A stretch of DNA of 64,000 bases from Streptomyces rubrogriseus (GCF_027947575.1 NZ_CP116256.1:7254001-7318000); one strand, 5' to 3'. Positions 29,050-38,900 are shown, numbered from the stretch's first letter. The notes: generated from the letters alone by a model not told the origin. A program made the numbers and translations.

Positions 29050-31199
29050 CGGAGCACCCGACCTCCTTCGACCGCCCCTCGACGGGCGCCGACCCCACGG
29101 ATCCCCGCGGGGCGCTCCTGCCTGCCCCGGTGCCGCCGCGCGCCTCCGGGTCCGCGTTACCGGCCCAGGGGCGCACCGGGGAGACGCCGCCCACCGCGGG
29201 CGCGGACTCCGCGGGGGCCTTCGAGCACTCCCAGCCGGGCGCCGGGCAGGCGGCGGAGCCCGACACGCACCGCCCGCGGCCCGGGTCCGAGGGCGTTCCC
29301 GTACAGCCGGACGGCGGGCAGCCGGGCGGTGTGCCGGACGGCTCGGCCCTGGACGGCGTGCCCGGCGGCGGGCAGGCCGCTCCGGCGCGGCCGGGCTCCG
29401 AGGTGCCGGCCGGTGCCACGGACCTCCGCGGCGCCCCGGCGGAGCCGGACCGGCGTACCGGGCAGCCCACCGCGCCCGGACAGCCCACGCCCATGCGGCG
29501 GGACGGGGACCGGCTGCGCTTCGTGGGCGCCGCGACCCGGCGGATCGCCCGGGGCATGGACCTGGACGAGATCGTGATGGGGCTGTGCCGGGCCACCGTG
29601 CCCACCTTCGCGGACGCCATCCTCGTCTATCTGCGCGAGCCGCTGCCGGTCGGCGACGAGCGGCCCACCGGCCCCCTGGTCCTCAGGCTGCGGCGCACCG
29701 ACCGCATACCGGCCGAGCGGGACACCGAGGGCGGCTTCGCACCCGCGGCCCAGCCGGAGCCCTCCGAGCTGGAGACGGTCGGCGCCGAGCTGTGCGAGGT
29801 GCGGCCGGGCAGCGCGCTGGCCGAGGTGCTGCGCGGGGTGCGCCCGGTCTTCACGGACACCCCGGCCGCCCGCGCCGCGCTGCCCGAACTGCTGGGCGAG
29901 GAGCGCGACTTCCCCCTGCCCGACGGCCGCAGGGCGATCCTCGCGCCGCTGCGCGGCCGACGCCGGGTGATCGGCGCCGCGCTGTTCCTGCGCGGCCCGG
30001 AGCGCATCCCCTTCGAGGCCGACGACCTGCTGGTGGCCGCCCAGCTCGCCACGCACAGCGCGCTGGGCATCGACAAGGCGGTGCTGTACGGGCGGGAGGC
30101 GTACATCGCCGACGAGCTGCAGCGCACGATGCTCCCGGAGAACCTCCCGCGCTGCACCGGCGTACGGCTGGCCTCCCGCTACCTCCCGGCCGCCGAGACC
30201 GCGCGGGTGGGCGGCGACTGGTACGACGCCATCCCGCTGCCGGGCAGCCGGGTCGCGCTGGTCGTCGGGGACGTGATGGGCCACTCCATGACGTCGGCGG
30301 CCATCATGGGCCAGCTGCGGACCACGGCGCAGACCCTGGCCGGGCTCGACCTGCCGCCGCAGGAGGTGCTCCACCACCTGGACGAGCAGGCGCAGCGACT
30401 GGGCACCGACCGGATGGCCACCTGCCTGTACGCGGTGTACGACCCGGTCGCGCACCGCATCACCGTCGCCAACGCCGGCCACCCGCCGCCCGTGCTGCTG
30501 CACCTGGGCGGCGAGGCCGAGGTGCTGCGCGTCCCGGCCGGCGCCCCGATCGGGGTGGGCGGCGTGGACTTCGAGGCCGTGGAGCTGGACGCCCCGGCCG
30601 GCGCGACCCTGCTCCTGTACACCGACGGGCTGGTGGAGTCCCGGCTGCGGGACGTGTGGACCGGCATAGAGCAGCTGCGGGAGCGCCTGGCGGCGACCGC
30701 GCAGCTGACCGGGCCGGACCATCCGCCGCCCCTGGAAGCCCTGTGCGACGAGGTGCTGGACATGCTCGGCCCGGGTGACCGGGACGACGACATCGCGCTG
30801 CTCGCCGCCCGTTTCGACGGCATCGCGCCCAGCGACGTGTCGTACTGGTTCCTGGACCCGGAGGACGCGGCGCCCGGCAAGGCCCGGCGGCTGGCCCGGC
30901 GGGCGCTCGCCCGCTGGGGCATGGAGGACCTCACGGACGCGGTGGAGCTGCTCGTCAGCGAGGTCGTGACCAACGCGGTGCGGTACGCCTCCAAGCCGGT
31001 CACCCTGCGGCTGCTGCGCACGGACGTGCTGCGCTGCGAGGTCGGCGACGACGTGCCGCAGCTGCCCCGGCTGCGGCAGGCGCGGGCGACCGACGAGGGC
31101 GGTCGCGGGCTGTACCTGGTGAACCGGCTGGCCCGGCGCTGGGGCGCGACGCGGCTGAGCACCGGCAAGGTGGTGTGGTTCGAGCTGAACCGCGGCTGA
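29031..31199 (+). CDS. SpoIIE-type PP2C phosphatase with GAF-like and anti-sigma kinase domains
   Basis: This 722-residue protein has several regions. Residues 1-150 are a disordered Pro/Gly-rich tail. About 160-340 is GAF-like (RFVGAATRRIARGMDLDEI, AAQLATHSALGIDKAV). About 350-590 is a PP2C/SpoIIE domain with ETARVGGDWYDAI, VVGDVMGHSM, NAGHPPPVLL, LYTDGLVE and DRDDDIALLA. The last 120 residues are a GHKL ATPase with ELLVSEVVTNAVRYA and DEGGRGLYLVNRLA. Such proteins switch anti-anti-sigma factors by removing phosphate and may also act as anti-sigma kinases. The partner is not in the window. ATG 29031 gives the longest plausible product. Confidence 0.88.
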   Translation: MDSTRVTEHPTSFDRPSTGADPTDPRGALLPAPVPPRASGSALPAQGRTGETPPTAGADSAGAFEHSQPGAGQAAEPDTHRPRPGSEGVPVQPDGGQPGGVPDGSALDGVPGGGQAAPARPGSEVPAGATDLRGAPAEPDRRTGQPTAPGQPTPMRRDGDRLRFVGAATRRIARGMDLDEIVMGLCRATVPTFADAILVYLREPLPVGDERPTGPLVLRLRRTDRIPAERDTEGGFAPAAQPEPSELETVGAELCEVRPGSALAEVLRGVRPVFTDTPAARAALPELLGEERDFPLPDGRRAILAPLRGRRRVIGAALFLRGPERIPFEADDLLVAAQLATHSALGIDKAVLYGREAYIADELQRTMLPENLPRCTGVRLASRYLPAAETARVGGDWYDAIPLPGSRVALVVGDVMGHSMTSAAIMGQLRTTAQTLAGLDLPPQEVLHHLDEQAQRLGTDRMATCLYAVYDPVAHRITVANAGHPPPVLLHLGGEAEVLRVPAGAPIGVGGVDFEAVELDAPAGATLLLYTDGLVESRLRDVWTGIEQLRERLAATAQLTGPDHPPPLEALCDEVLDMLGPGDRDDDIALLAARFDGIAPSDVSYWFLDPEDAAPGKARRLARRALARWGMEDLTDAVELLVSEVVTNAVRYASKPVTLRLLRTDVLRCEVGDDVPQLPRLRQARATDEGGRGLYLVNRLARRWGATRLSTGKVVWFELNRG

Positions 31200-31200
31200 A

Positions 31201-31233
31201 CCGCGGCCGGTCCGCGGCCGGTCCGCGGCCGGT
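31201..31233 (+). repeat. Three copies of an 11-bp repeat
   Basis: CCGCGGCCGGT is repeated three times directly after the phosphatase stop. Confidence 0.85.
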
Positions 31234-31243
31234 GAACGGCGTC

Positions 31244-31285
31244 GCGCGAAGGGGCGCCCGGTGAGCACCGGGCGCCCCTTCGCGC
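31244..31285. terminator. Strong bidirectional terminator
   Basis: An approximately 20-bp perfect stem reading GCGCGAAGGGGCGCCC on one side lies between convergent genes and has a very short loop. Confidence 0.85.
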
Positions 31286-31306
31286 GCGTCAGCGACCGCG
31301 TGCGGC

Positions 31307-33628
31307 CTACTGCCCCCAGTCCACGCCGGGGAGGTCCGGGTCCCCCGACTCGGTGGACCCGCCGTCCGGCGGCGGTTCGGTGGACGGGCTGTTCGACGGC
31401 GAGTTCGTCGGCGACTCCGGCGGTTCCTCGGTCGTCGGGTCGTTGGACGGCGGCGCCTCGGTCGTCGGGTCGTTGGACGGCGGCGGTGCCTCGGACGTCT
31501 CCTCATGGGTCGGCGACTTGGTCGGCGACTCGGGGGCCGTCGGCGACTTGCTCGGCCGCACCGCGGCGCCCTGCTTGGTCTCCAGGTCGAACTCGGTGAC
31601 CTCGTCCATGACGCCGAAGGTGTACGCGGCCCAGATCTCCGCCGGCGGGCCACCGCCGTTGACGCGGTAGTCGACCCCGGCCGCCTTGTACATCGGGACC
31701 TGCTTGTGCGGCGGCTCGTCGTCCTCGCCGAACAGGCCGACGGAGGTGACGAGGCCGGGGGTGAAGCCGCTGAACCAGGCGGACTTGTTGTTGTCGGACG
31801 TACCGGTCTTGCCGGCCACCTTCTGCCCGTCGCGCAGCGGGTTCTCCCGGACGGACTTCTTGGCCGTACCGTCGTTGACCACGCCGGTGAGCACCGAGGT
31901 CACCGTGTCGGCGGCCTCCCGGCTGATGACCTGCTCGCCGATGGGGTCGGGCATCTCGACCTTGCGGTCCTTGTGCTCGACCGACTTCACGATCGCCGGG
32001 GTGACCTTCTTGCCGTGGTTGTCGAAGGTGGCGTAGACGCCTGCCATCTCCAGCGGGCTGGCGCCCATACTGCCCAGGGTCTGCGCGGGCACGGCCTGCT
32101 CGCCCTCGGTGTCCATGCCGAGGTCGGCGGCGACCTTCATGACCTCGGGCATGCCGACGTCGATGCCCATCTGCGCGAAGACGGAGTTGACGGACTTGTT
32201 CATCGCCTCCTGGACGTCGATCTCGCCGTAGTCGTGGTCGTCCTCGTTGGGCGGTGCGAAGCCGACCTCCTTGTCGCCGTCCATCACGGGGCGCTCGCTG
32301 TCGCCGTCGTAGAGGGTGTTGGCCGTGATCGGCACGCCGTCCTGGGTCTCGGCGTCGTGGTCCACGGCGGCGGCGAGGATGACCGGCTTGAAGGTGGAGG
32401 CGGGCTGGTAGTCGTCGCGGGTGGCGTTGTTGGTGTAGTGCTTCAGGTAGTTCACGCCGCCGTACATCGCCACGACGGAGCCGGTCTTCGGGTCGACGGA
32501 GGCGGCTCCGGCCTGGACGTCGGCGTCGACCTTGCGCTTGTCGGGGTCCAGCTTGCCCGTGAGCTGCTTCTTGACCGCCTCTTCCAGCGCGGCCTGCTTC
32601 TTCTTGTCGATGTTGAGGGTGACGGTGTAACCGCCGAGGTCCACCAGGGCCTTGGCCTGCTCCATGTCCTCGGCCGCGCCCTGGGCGACGAGCTGCTTCT
32701 TGAGCGCGTAGTCGGCCGCGTCGACCAGGTAGCCGACCTGGCCCTCCTTGCCCGCGGCGGCCTTGGGCTCCTTGGGCTCCGGGAACTTCATGCCCTGGCG
32801 GTCGCCCGCGCCGAGCCACTTCTGCTCGACCATGTTGTCCAGGACGTAGTTCCAGCGCTGCTGGACGAGCTTCTTGCCGGTCTCGCTGGCGATCGCCCAG
32901 TCGTACTGGTTCGGCGCCTGGAGCAGCGCGGAGAGGTACGCGCCCTGTTCGACCGTCAGGTCCTCGGCGTCGACGCGGTAGTAGGCCTGTGCGGCGGCCT
33001 GGATGCCGTAGGCGCCCCGGCCGTAGTAACTGGTGTTGATGTAGCCGGCCAGGATGTAGTCCTTGGACTTCTCCCGGTCCAGCTTGAGGGAGATGACCAG
33101 TTCCTTCAGCTTGCGCGAGACCGTCTGTTCCTGGGTCAGGTAGTAGTTCTTGACGTACTGCTGGGTGATCGTCGAACCGCCCTGCGCGCCCTTGCCGGAG
33201 AGGGTGTTGAGCACGCCGCGCGCGGTGCCCTTGAGGTCGACGCCGGCGTCGTTGTAGAAGGTCTTGTTCTCGGCGGCGACGAAGGTGCGCTGGACGTCCT
33301 TGGGGATCTTGGCGAGGTCGACGATCTCGCGGTTGCGCTCGCCCGTGCGCGCCATGATGCTGCCGTCGCTGTACTTGTAGACGTTGCTCTGCAGATCGGC
33401 CTCGGGGTTGCCCTCGGGGATGTCGATCATCATGTACAGCACGATGAAGGCGCCCATGCCGAGCAGGCAGAGGCCGAAGAACGTGCCGAGGATCTTCTTC
33501 CAGGTGAACAGCCGGCGTATCCGGCTCTTCCCGCCCGCGGCCGCGCCCGCGCCCGACGAACGGCGGCGTTTCGGCGCCGCGCGGCGTCCACCGCGCTGTC
33601 GCGCTTTTCTCTCTTCCGCTCGTCCCAT
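31307..33628 (-). CDS. Class A penicillin-binding protein (transglycosylase/transpeptidase)
   Basis: This 773-residue bifunctional cell-wall synthase has a basic cytoplasmic tail and one membrane helix (about 45-68). The GT51 domain has catalytic Glu in VAAENKTF (E120) and GGSTITQQ (150-157). The transpeptidase domain has STFK (411-414), SVN (479-481) and KTGT (607-610). The last 90 residues are a Pro/Ser/Thr/Glu-rich tail with SNDPTTE repeats. It polymerises and cross-links peptidoglycan outside the membrane. ATG 33628 is chosen; ATG 33655 would add nine residues. Confidence 0.93.
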   Translation of the reverse strand: MGRAEERKARQRGGRRAAPKRRRSSGAGAAAGGKSRIRRLFTWKKILGTFFGLCLLGMGAFIVLYMMIDIPEGNPEADLQSNVYKYSDGSIMARTGERNREIVDLAKIPKDVQRTFVAAENKTFYNDAGVDLKGTARGVLNTLSGKGAQGGSTITQQYVKNYYLTQEQTVSRKLKELVISLKLDREKSKDYILAGYINTSYYGRGAYGIQAAAQAYYRVDAEDLTVEQGAYLSALLQAPNQYDWAIASETGKKLVQQRWNYVLDNMVEQKWLGAGDRQGMKFPEPKEPKAAAGKEGQVGYLVDAADYALKKQLVAQGAAEDMEQAKALVDLGGYTVTLNIDKKKQAALEEAVKKQLTGKLDPDKRKVDADVQAGAASVDPKTGSVVAMYGGVNYLKHYTNNATRDDYQPASTFKPVILAAAVDHDAETQDGVPITANTLYDGDSERPVMDGDKEVGFAPPNEDDHDYGEIDVQEAMNKSVNSVFAQMGIDVGMPEVMKVAADLGMDTEGEQAVPAQTLGSMGASPLEMAGVYATFDNHGKKVTPAIVKSVEHKDRKVEMPDPIGEQVISREAADTVTSVLTGVVNDGTAKKSVRENPLRDGQKVAGKTGTSDNNKSAWFSGFTPGLVTSVGLFGEDDEPPHKQVPMYKAAGVDYRVNGGGPPAEIWAAYTFGVMDEVTEFDLETKQGAAVRPSKSPTAPESPTKSPTHEETSEAPPPSNDPTTEAPPSNDPTTEEPPESPTNSPSNSPSTEPPPDGGSTESGDPDLPGVDWGQ

Positions 33629-33816
33629 GGGTCCGATCCGCTCCGCTTCGGTCATCTGTGGGCACGTCTCGCTCACGCGCCACACAGGTTCGTCGCTCAG
33701 GTCAGCTCAGAAAGCTAACACCGGGAGATGTGACAAACGGCAACCGATCCAGCCTTGTACGGACGTGAGAATCAGCACCCGCTCCATAGGAACCGACGTA
33801 CGAGAGGGGTTCAAGG

Positions 33817-33846
33817 TTGTGATCCGGTGGTAAAGTGATATCACTT
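33817..33846 (+). promoter_or_regulatory. Promoter with perfect palindromic operator for the SPFH gene
   Basis: TTGTGA (33817-33822) and TATCAC (33839-33844) are 16 bases apart. The -10 lies inside a perfect 14-bp palindrome AAGTGATATCACTT (33833-33846). This placement would let a repressor block RNA polymerase. The ribbon-helix-helix protein encoded in the same operon is the obvious candidate. Confidence 0.65.
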
Positions 33847-33876
33847 AGAGAGCAAAGAGAGAACGGGGGACCACCC

Positions 33877-34815
33877 ATGTCCACGCACGATGCCCCGCAG
33901 GTCACCGCGGATGTGCCCGAGATGCCGGCGCCGCGGGTGCGCGAGAACCAGGCGCACAGCATCGGCGGCGGTTTCGCGCTGCTGCTCGGACTGGTCGGGC
34001 TGCTCGTCGGCGCCGGTCTGATCGCAGGCGCCACGGCGGTCGACTCGACCGGCGGCAAGGCCGTGCTGATCATCGGCGGCATCCTGATCGCCCTGGCCGC
34101 CTTCCTCGCGATGTGCGGCCTGAACATGGTGGCGCCGGGCGAGGCCCGCGTGGTGCAGCTCTTCGGGCGGTACCGGGGCACCATCCGCCAGGACGGCCTG
34201 CGCTGGGTCAACCCCTTCACCTCCCGCACCAAGATCTCGACAAGGGTGCGCAACCACGAGACGGCGGTCCTGAAGGTCAACGACGCCTACGGCAACCCGA
34301 TCGAGCTGGCGGCGGTCGTGGTGTGGCGGGTGGAGGACACCGCGCAGGCCACCTTCGAGGTGGACGACTACGTCGAGTTCGTCTCCACCCAGACCGAGGC
34401 GGCCGTGCGGCACATCGCCATCGAGTACCCCTACGACGCCCACGACGAGGACGGCCTCTCGCTGCGCGGCAACGCCGAGGAGATCACCGAGAAGCTCGCC
34501 GTCGAACTGCACGCGCGCGTGGAGGCGGCCGGCGTGCAGATCATCGAGTCGCGCTTCACGCACCTCGCGTACGCGCCGGAGATCGCCTCGGCGATGCTCC
34601 AGCGGCAGCAGGCCGGCGCGGTGGTCGCCGCGCGGCGGCAGATCGTGGACGGCGCGGTCGGCATGGTCGAGGCCGCGCTCGCCCGGATCAGCGAGCAGGG
34701 CATCGTGGAAATGGACGACGAGCGCAAGGCGGCGATGGTGTCCAACCTGATGGTCGTGCTCTGCGGGGACCGCGCCGCCCAGCCGGTCCTGAACACGGGG
34801 ACGCTCTACCAGTGA
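33877..34815 (+). CDS. SPFH/Band 7 domain membrane protein
   Basis: This 312-residue protein has two N-terminal hydrophobic segments ([18 protein letters not shown] and [20 protein letters not shown]). The SPFH domain starts [18 protein letters not shown] and continues through [43 protein letters not shown]. Such flotillin- and stomatin-like proteins organise membrane microdomains. ATG 33877 has GGGGA ahead. Its stop overlaps the start of the RHH gene. Confidence 0.88.
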   Translation: MSTHDAPQVTADVPEMPAPRVRENQAHSIGGGFALLLGLVGLLVGAGLIAGATAVDSTGGKAVLIIGGILIALAAFLAMCGLNMVAPGEARVVQLFGRYRGTIRQDGLRWVNPFTSRTKISTRVRNHETAVLKVNDAYGNPIELAAVVVWRVEDTAQATFEVDDYVEFVSTQTEAAVRHIAIEYPYDAHDEDGLSLRGNAEEITEKLAVELHARVEAAGVQIIESRFTHLAYAPEIASAMLQRQQAGAVVAARRQIVDGAVGMVEAALARISEQGIVEMDDERKAAMVSNLMVVLCGDRAAQPVLNTGTLYQ

Positions 34816-35117
34816 CGAACCCGCCCGAGGATTCCGCGCCCGAGGGCTCCGCGCAGGGTTCCGCGCCGTCCGAGGGCTCGGCCCCGAAGCGTCGGCCGCA
34901 GCAGCGCAAGCAGGTGCTGCTGCGGCTGGACCCACAGGTCTACGAGGCGCTGGCCCGCTGGGCGGGCGACGAGCTGCGCTCGGCCAACGCCCAGATCGAG
35001 TTCCTGCTCCGCAGGGCGCTGGCCGAGGCCGGCCGGCTGCCCGGCGGCACCGGACCGCTGCCACGCCGTGGCCGCCCGCCGGGGGGCGGTGGCCCGGGGG
35101 CCGCGCCACCCTCGTGA
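34812..35117 (+). CDS. Ribbon-helix-helix DNA-binding protein
   Basis: This 101-residue protein has a low-complexity start, then RKQVLLRLDPQVYEALARWAGDELRSANAQIEFLLRRALAEAGR, an Arc/MetJ-like ribbon-helix-helix with the strand KQVLLRL, and a Pro/Gly-rich tail. The GTG at 34812 overlaps the SPFH stop (GTGA), so the two are co-translated. It probably regulates the operon by binding the GTGATATCAC palindrome upstream; this is inference from position and fold. Confidence 0.8.
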   Translation: MTNPPEDSAPEGSAQGSAPSEGSAPKRRPQQRKQVLLRLDPQVYEALARWAGDELRSANAQIEFLLRRALAEAGRLPGGTGPLPRRGRPPGGGGPGAAPPS

Positions 35118-35256
35118 GCGACTCTCGCCGGCCGCGCCTCCGCCACCGGACGAAGGCGCGGCCTCCGTCGTAGCGGAACCGTGACAATCGGCCCCCACCT
35201 GCGGTCCTGTGCCCGGGCCGGTCCCGCCCCGTACCCGCCGCCACGATCTCTGCACC

Positions 35257-35293
35257 GTGCGTATACATGGTGCGTATACACCGTGTGTAGAGT
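35257..35293 (+). promoter_or_regulatory. PadR-type operator and promoter
   Basis: Two direct copies of GTGCGTATACA (35257-35267, 35270-35280) contain GTATAC palindromes and ATAC/GTAT pairs as seen in PadR operators. A -10 like TAGAGT (35288-35293) follows, eight bases before the PadR start. Confidence 0.55.
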
Positions 35294-35300
35294 GCTCCGC

Positions 35301-35825
35301 ATGTCCATCGGTCACACCCTCCTGGGGCTCCTGGAGTCCGGGCCGCGCCACGGTTACGACCTCAAGCGCGCCTTCGACGAGAAGTTCGGTCACGACCGGC
35401 CGCTGCACTACGGCCAGGTCTACTCGACGATGTCCCGCCTGCTGAAGAACGGCCTCGTCGTGGTCGACGGCATCGAGGCGGGCGGCGGTCCCGAGCGCAA
35501 GCGGTACGCGATCACCGACGAGGGGATCACCGACGTACAGCGGTGGCTCGCCACGCCGGAGAAGCCCGAGCCGTACCTCCAGTCGACGCTGTACACCAAG
35601 GTCGTCCTCGCGCTGCTCACCCACCGCGACGCCGCCGACATCCTCGACACCCAGCGTTCGGAACACCTGCGCAGCATGCGCATCCTCACCGACCGCAAGC
35701 GCAAGGGCGATCTCGCGGACCAGCTGATCTGCGACCACGCCCTCTTCCACCTCGAGGCCGACCTGCGCTGGCTGGAACTGACCGCCGCGCGCCTCGACAA
35801 GCTCCGTGAGGCGGTAACCCGATGA
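35301..35825 (+). CDS. PadR-family transcriptional regulator
   Basis: This 174-residue protein has the PadR winged helix GHTLLGLLESGPRHGYDLKRAFDEKF, LHYGQVYSTMSRLLKNGLV, GPERKRYAITDEG, and a helical C-terminal dimer region (VirR-like). ATG 35301 lies directly after the operator-like repeats, so autorepression is likely. It overlaps the ABC ATPase gene by four bases (ATGA), and probably controls this efflux operon in response to a ligand. Confidence 0.9.
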   Translation: MSIGHTLLGLLESGPRHGYDLKRAFDEKFGHDRPLHYGQVYSTMSRLLKNGLVVVDGIEAGGGPERKRYAITDEGITDVQRWLATPEKPEPYLQSTLYTKVVLALLTHRDAADILDTQRSEHLRSMRILTDRKRKGDLADQLICDHALFHLEADLRWLELTAARLDKLREAVTR

Positions 35826-36511
35826 CTCCCCCCGCAGGTTCCCTGCTCTCGGCGGACCAGCTCCGCAAGGCCTACGGCCCCACCCTCGCCCTCGACGGCG
35901 CCGAGTTCTCCATCCACCCCGGCGAGGTGGTCGCCGTCATGGGCCCCTCCGGGTCCGGCAAGTCGACGCTGCTGCACTGCCTCGCCGGCATCGTGCCGCC
36001 CGACTCGGGGACCATCACGTACAACGGGCGCGAGCTGTCGGCGATGTCCGACGCCCAGCGCAGTGCGCTGCGCCGCTCGGACTTCGGGTTCGTGTTTCAG
36101 TTCGGCCAGCTGGTGCCGGAGCTGACCTGTGTCGAGAACGTCGCCCTTCCGCTGCGCCTGAACGGCACCTCCCGCAAGGAGGCCGAGCGGGCCGCGCTGA
36201 GCTGGATGGAGCGGCTGGAGGTCGACGACCTCGGGAAGAAGCGGCCCGGCGAGGTCTCGGGCGGCCAGGGGCAGCGGGTCGCGGTGGCGCGCTCGCTGGT
36301 CACCAACCCGCGCGTGCTCTTCGCGGACGAGCCGACCGGCGCGCTGGACTCCCTCAACGGGGAGCGCGTGATGGAGCTGCTCACGGACGCCGCCCGCTCC
36401 ACCAACGCCGCGGTCGTGCTGGTCACGCACGAGGCACGGGTGGCCGCCTACTCCGACCGCGAGATCGTCGTACGCGACGGCAAGTCCCGGGACATGGAGC
36501 GGGTCGTATGA
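35822..36511 (+). CDS. ABC transporter ATP-binding protein
   Basis: This 229-residue ATPase of the MacB/LolD-like class has GPSGSGKST (Walker A), the Q-loop FVFQFGQLVPELT, signature VSGGQGQR, Walker B VLFADEPT and H-loop VTHE. ATG 35822 overlaps padR and its stop overlaps the permease gene, so the three are translationally coupled. It should power the FtsX-like permease, likely for peptide or antibiotic efflux. Confidence 0.93.
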   Translation: MTPPAGSLLSADQLRKAYGPTLALDGAEFSIHPGEVVAVMGPSGSGKSTLLHCLAGIVPPDSGTITYNGRELSAMSDAQRSALRRSDFGFVFQFGQLVPELTCVENVALPLRLNGTSRKEAERAALSWMERLEVDDLGKKRPGEVSGGQGQRVAVARSLVTNPRVLFADEPTGALDSLNGERVMELLTDAARSTNAAVVLVTHEARVAAYSDREIVVRDGKSRDMERVV

Positions 36512-38850
36512 ACGTGCGCCAGTGGGCCGCCGACCTGATGCTGGGCGTCCGCTTCGCCTTCACCGGCGGCCGCGAGGGCTGGACCCGGGCCGTGCTGACC
36601 GCCGTCGGCGTCGGGCTCGGCGTGGCGCTGCTGCTGCTGACGACGGCGATCCCGAACGCGCTCGCCGTGCGGCACGACCGGGAGGCGGCGCGCTCCGACA
36701 TCACCTTCGCCACCGACCCGATGCCGAAGGCGAACGACACGCTCGTGCTCGCCAGGCTCGACGACACCTTCCGCGACGACGACGTCCGGGGCCGGGCCCT
36801 GGAGCCCGAGGGTCCGCGGGCACCGCTGCCGCCGGGGGTGGAGAAGTTCCCGGCGGTGGGCGAGATGGTGGTCTCCCCCGCGCTGAAGGAGCTGCTGAAC
36901 TCGGACTCCGGTGCGCTGCTGCGCGAGCGGCTGCCGGACCGGGTGGTCGGCACGATCGCCGAGGAGGGGCTGATCGGCTCGGCCGAACTCGCCTACTACC
37001 GGGGCGCGGAGGGGCTCGCGGAGCACATCACGTCGGGCCGGATCGAGCGTATCGACCGGTTCGGCGACCCGGACCCCGGGGAGGAGCGGTCCGACCCGGT
37101 ACTGATCCTGCTGGTCCTCGTCGTCTTCGTGGTGCTGCTGATGCCGGTCGCGGTGTTCATCGCCGCCGCCGTGCGGTTCGGCGGCGAGCGTCGGGACCGG
37201 CGACTCGCGGCGCTGCGCCTGGTCGGCTCCGACAGCCGTATGACCCGGCGGATCGCCGCCGGTGAGGCGATGGCGGGCGCGGCGCTCGGGCTGGTCTTCG
37301 GTGCCGGGTTCTTCATGGTCGGACGGCAGCTCGCGGGCAGTGCCGAGGTGTTCCGCATCAGCGTGTTCCCCAGCTACCTCAACCCCTCGCCGGTGCTGGC
37401 GCTGCTGGTGGCGGTGGCCGTGCCGACGGCGGCGGTGCTGGTGACGCTGTTCGCGCTGCGCGGGGTGGTCATCGAGCCGCTCGGCGTGGTGCGTGCGGGC
37501 CGGCCGGCCCGGCGCCGACTGTGGTGGCGGCTGATTCTGCCGCTGGCCGGACTGGCGATGCTCTACCCGATGATCGGCAACGGGCGCGAGAACGGCGACT
37601 TCAACCAGTACCTGGTGACCGGCGGCGTCGTCCTGCTCCTGGTGGGCGTGACCGCGCTGCTGCCGTGGGTCGTGGAGAGCGTCGTCGCCAGGCTCGGCTC
37701 CGGCGGCGTGGCCTGGCAGCTGGCCGTGCGCAGGCTCCAGCTGAGCAGCGGGACGGCGGCCCGGATGGTCAACGGCATCGCGGTGGCCGTCGCCGGGGCG
37801 ATCGCGCTGCAGATGCTGTTCGCCGGCGTGGACGACGACTACACCAAGTCCACCGGGCAGGACGTGTCGTGGGCGCAGATGGAGGCGATCCTCCCGAGCG
37901 GGGTCCCCATGGACCAGGCGGCCGTGAAGTTCCGCGACACCAAGGGCGTCGAGGCGGTCAACGCCTTCTCCGAGGCCTGGCTGGGCGACCGGTCCAAGGA
38001 CCCGGACCACGGCACGACGCTGACCGTGGGGGACTGCGCCTCGCTGCGGGAGATCGCCAGGCTGTCGTCGTGCGCCGAAGGGGACGTGTTCGTCGTCCAC
38101 GGCGCCGAGTGGGACGGCGAGGAGGACGTGCCGAAACTGGCCGCGCCGGGCCGGAAGCTCTACGTCGACCCGTCCTACGACGGCATCCCGAAGCGCCATG
38201 AGATCCCCTGGACGGTGCCGCAGGGCGTCAAGGCCGCGAAGCCGCGTACCGGTCTGCTGGCCGGGACCGACCGGGGCGGCGTCCTGATGACCCGGGAGGC
38301 GATGCCGGAGGCCCTCGCGCCGGCGCTGGACGGACACGCCTACCTCCGGCTGGACCAGTCGGTGCCGGACGTGCACGACCTGGTTCGGAACACCACCGTC
38401 GCCATCGACCCGCTGGCGGACGCGGTGGCCTGGGCGGCGACCGAGCGGACCGACCGGTTCGACGCCATCCGCACCGGCCTGTTCGTGGGGGCGGCGTGTG
38501 TGCTGGCGCTGATCGGCGCCAGTCTGCTGGTCTCCCAGCTGGAGCAGCTGCGCGAGCGCAAGAAGCTGCTGTCGGCCCTGGTCGCCTTCGGCACCCGGCG
38601 CCGCACGCTGAGCCTGTCGGTGCTGTGGCAGACGGCGATTCCCATCGTGCTCGGCCTGCTGCTCGCCTCGGTGGTGGGTCTGACCCTGGGCACGGTGCTG
38701 CTGAAGATGACGAACACCCCGGTCAGCGTCGACTGGACCGGCGTCCTGGCCATGACCGGCATCGGCGCGGGGGTCGTCCTGGTGGTGACGCTGTGCAGCC
38801 TGCCGCCACTGCTGCGGCTGATGCGGCCGGAGGGGCTGCGCACGGAGTAG
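36508..38850 (+). CDS. FtsX-like ABC transporter permease
   Basis: This 780-residue protein has about ten membrane segments in two FtsX/MacB-like sets, around residues 25-45, 200-330, 345-440 and 650-770. Large extracytoplasmic loops lie between segment 1 and 2 and near 450-640. The layout fits BceB-like permeases that act with the ATPase encoded just upstream. The substrate is unknown. A strong hairpin terminator follows. Confidence 0.88.
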   Translation: MNVRQWAADLMLGVRFAFTGGREGWTRAVLTAVGVGLGVALLLLTTAIPNALAVRHDREAARSDITFATDPMPKANDTLVLARLDDTFRDDDVRGRALEPEGPRAPLPPGVEKFPAVGEMVVSPALKELLNSDSGALLRERLPDRVVGTIAEEGLIGSAELAYYRGAEGLAEHITSGRIERIDRFGDPDPGEERSDPVLILLVLVVFVVLLMPVAVFIAAAVRFGGERRDRRLAALRLVGSDSRMTRRIAAGEAMAGAALGLVFGAGFFMVGRQLAGSAEVFRISVFPSYLNPSPVLALLVAVAVPTAAVLVTLFALRGVVIEPLGVVRAGRPARRRLWWRLILPLAGLAMLYPMIGNGRENGDFNQYLVTGGVVLLLVGVTALLPWVVESVVARLGSGGVAWQLAVRRLQLSSGTAARMVNGIAVAVAGAIALQMLFAGVDDDYTKSTGQDVSWAQMEAILPSGVPMDQAAVKFRDTKGVEAVNAFSEAWLGDRSKDPDHGTTLTVGDCASLREIARLSSCAEGDVFVVHGAEWDGEEDVPKLAAPGRKLYVDPSYDGIPKRHEIPWTVPQGVKAAKPRTGLLAGTDRGGVLMTREAMPEALAPALDGHAYLRLDQSVPDVHDLVRNTTVAIDPLADAVAWAATERTDRFDAIRTGLFVGAACVLALIGASLLVSQLEQLRERKKLLSALVAFGTRRRTLSLSVLWQTAIPIVLGLLLASVVGLTLGTVLLKMTNTPVSVDWTGVLAMTGIGAGVVLVVTLCSLPPLLRLMRPEGLRTE

Positions 38851-38900
38851 GCCCCGCGGGTGCACGACCGAGGCACCGAGGACCGAGGGCCTGAGTGAGC

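Noticed and set aside
36448..38865. 805-codon minus frame opposite the FtsX permease
   Set aside because: It is a shadow rich in Arg, His and Pro with no motifs; the plus strand has a clear permease.
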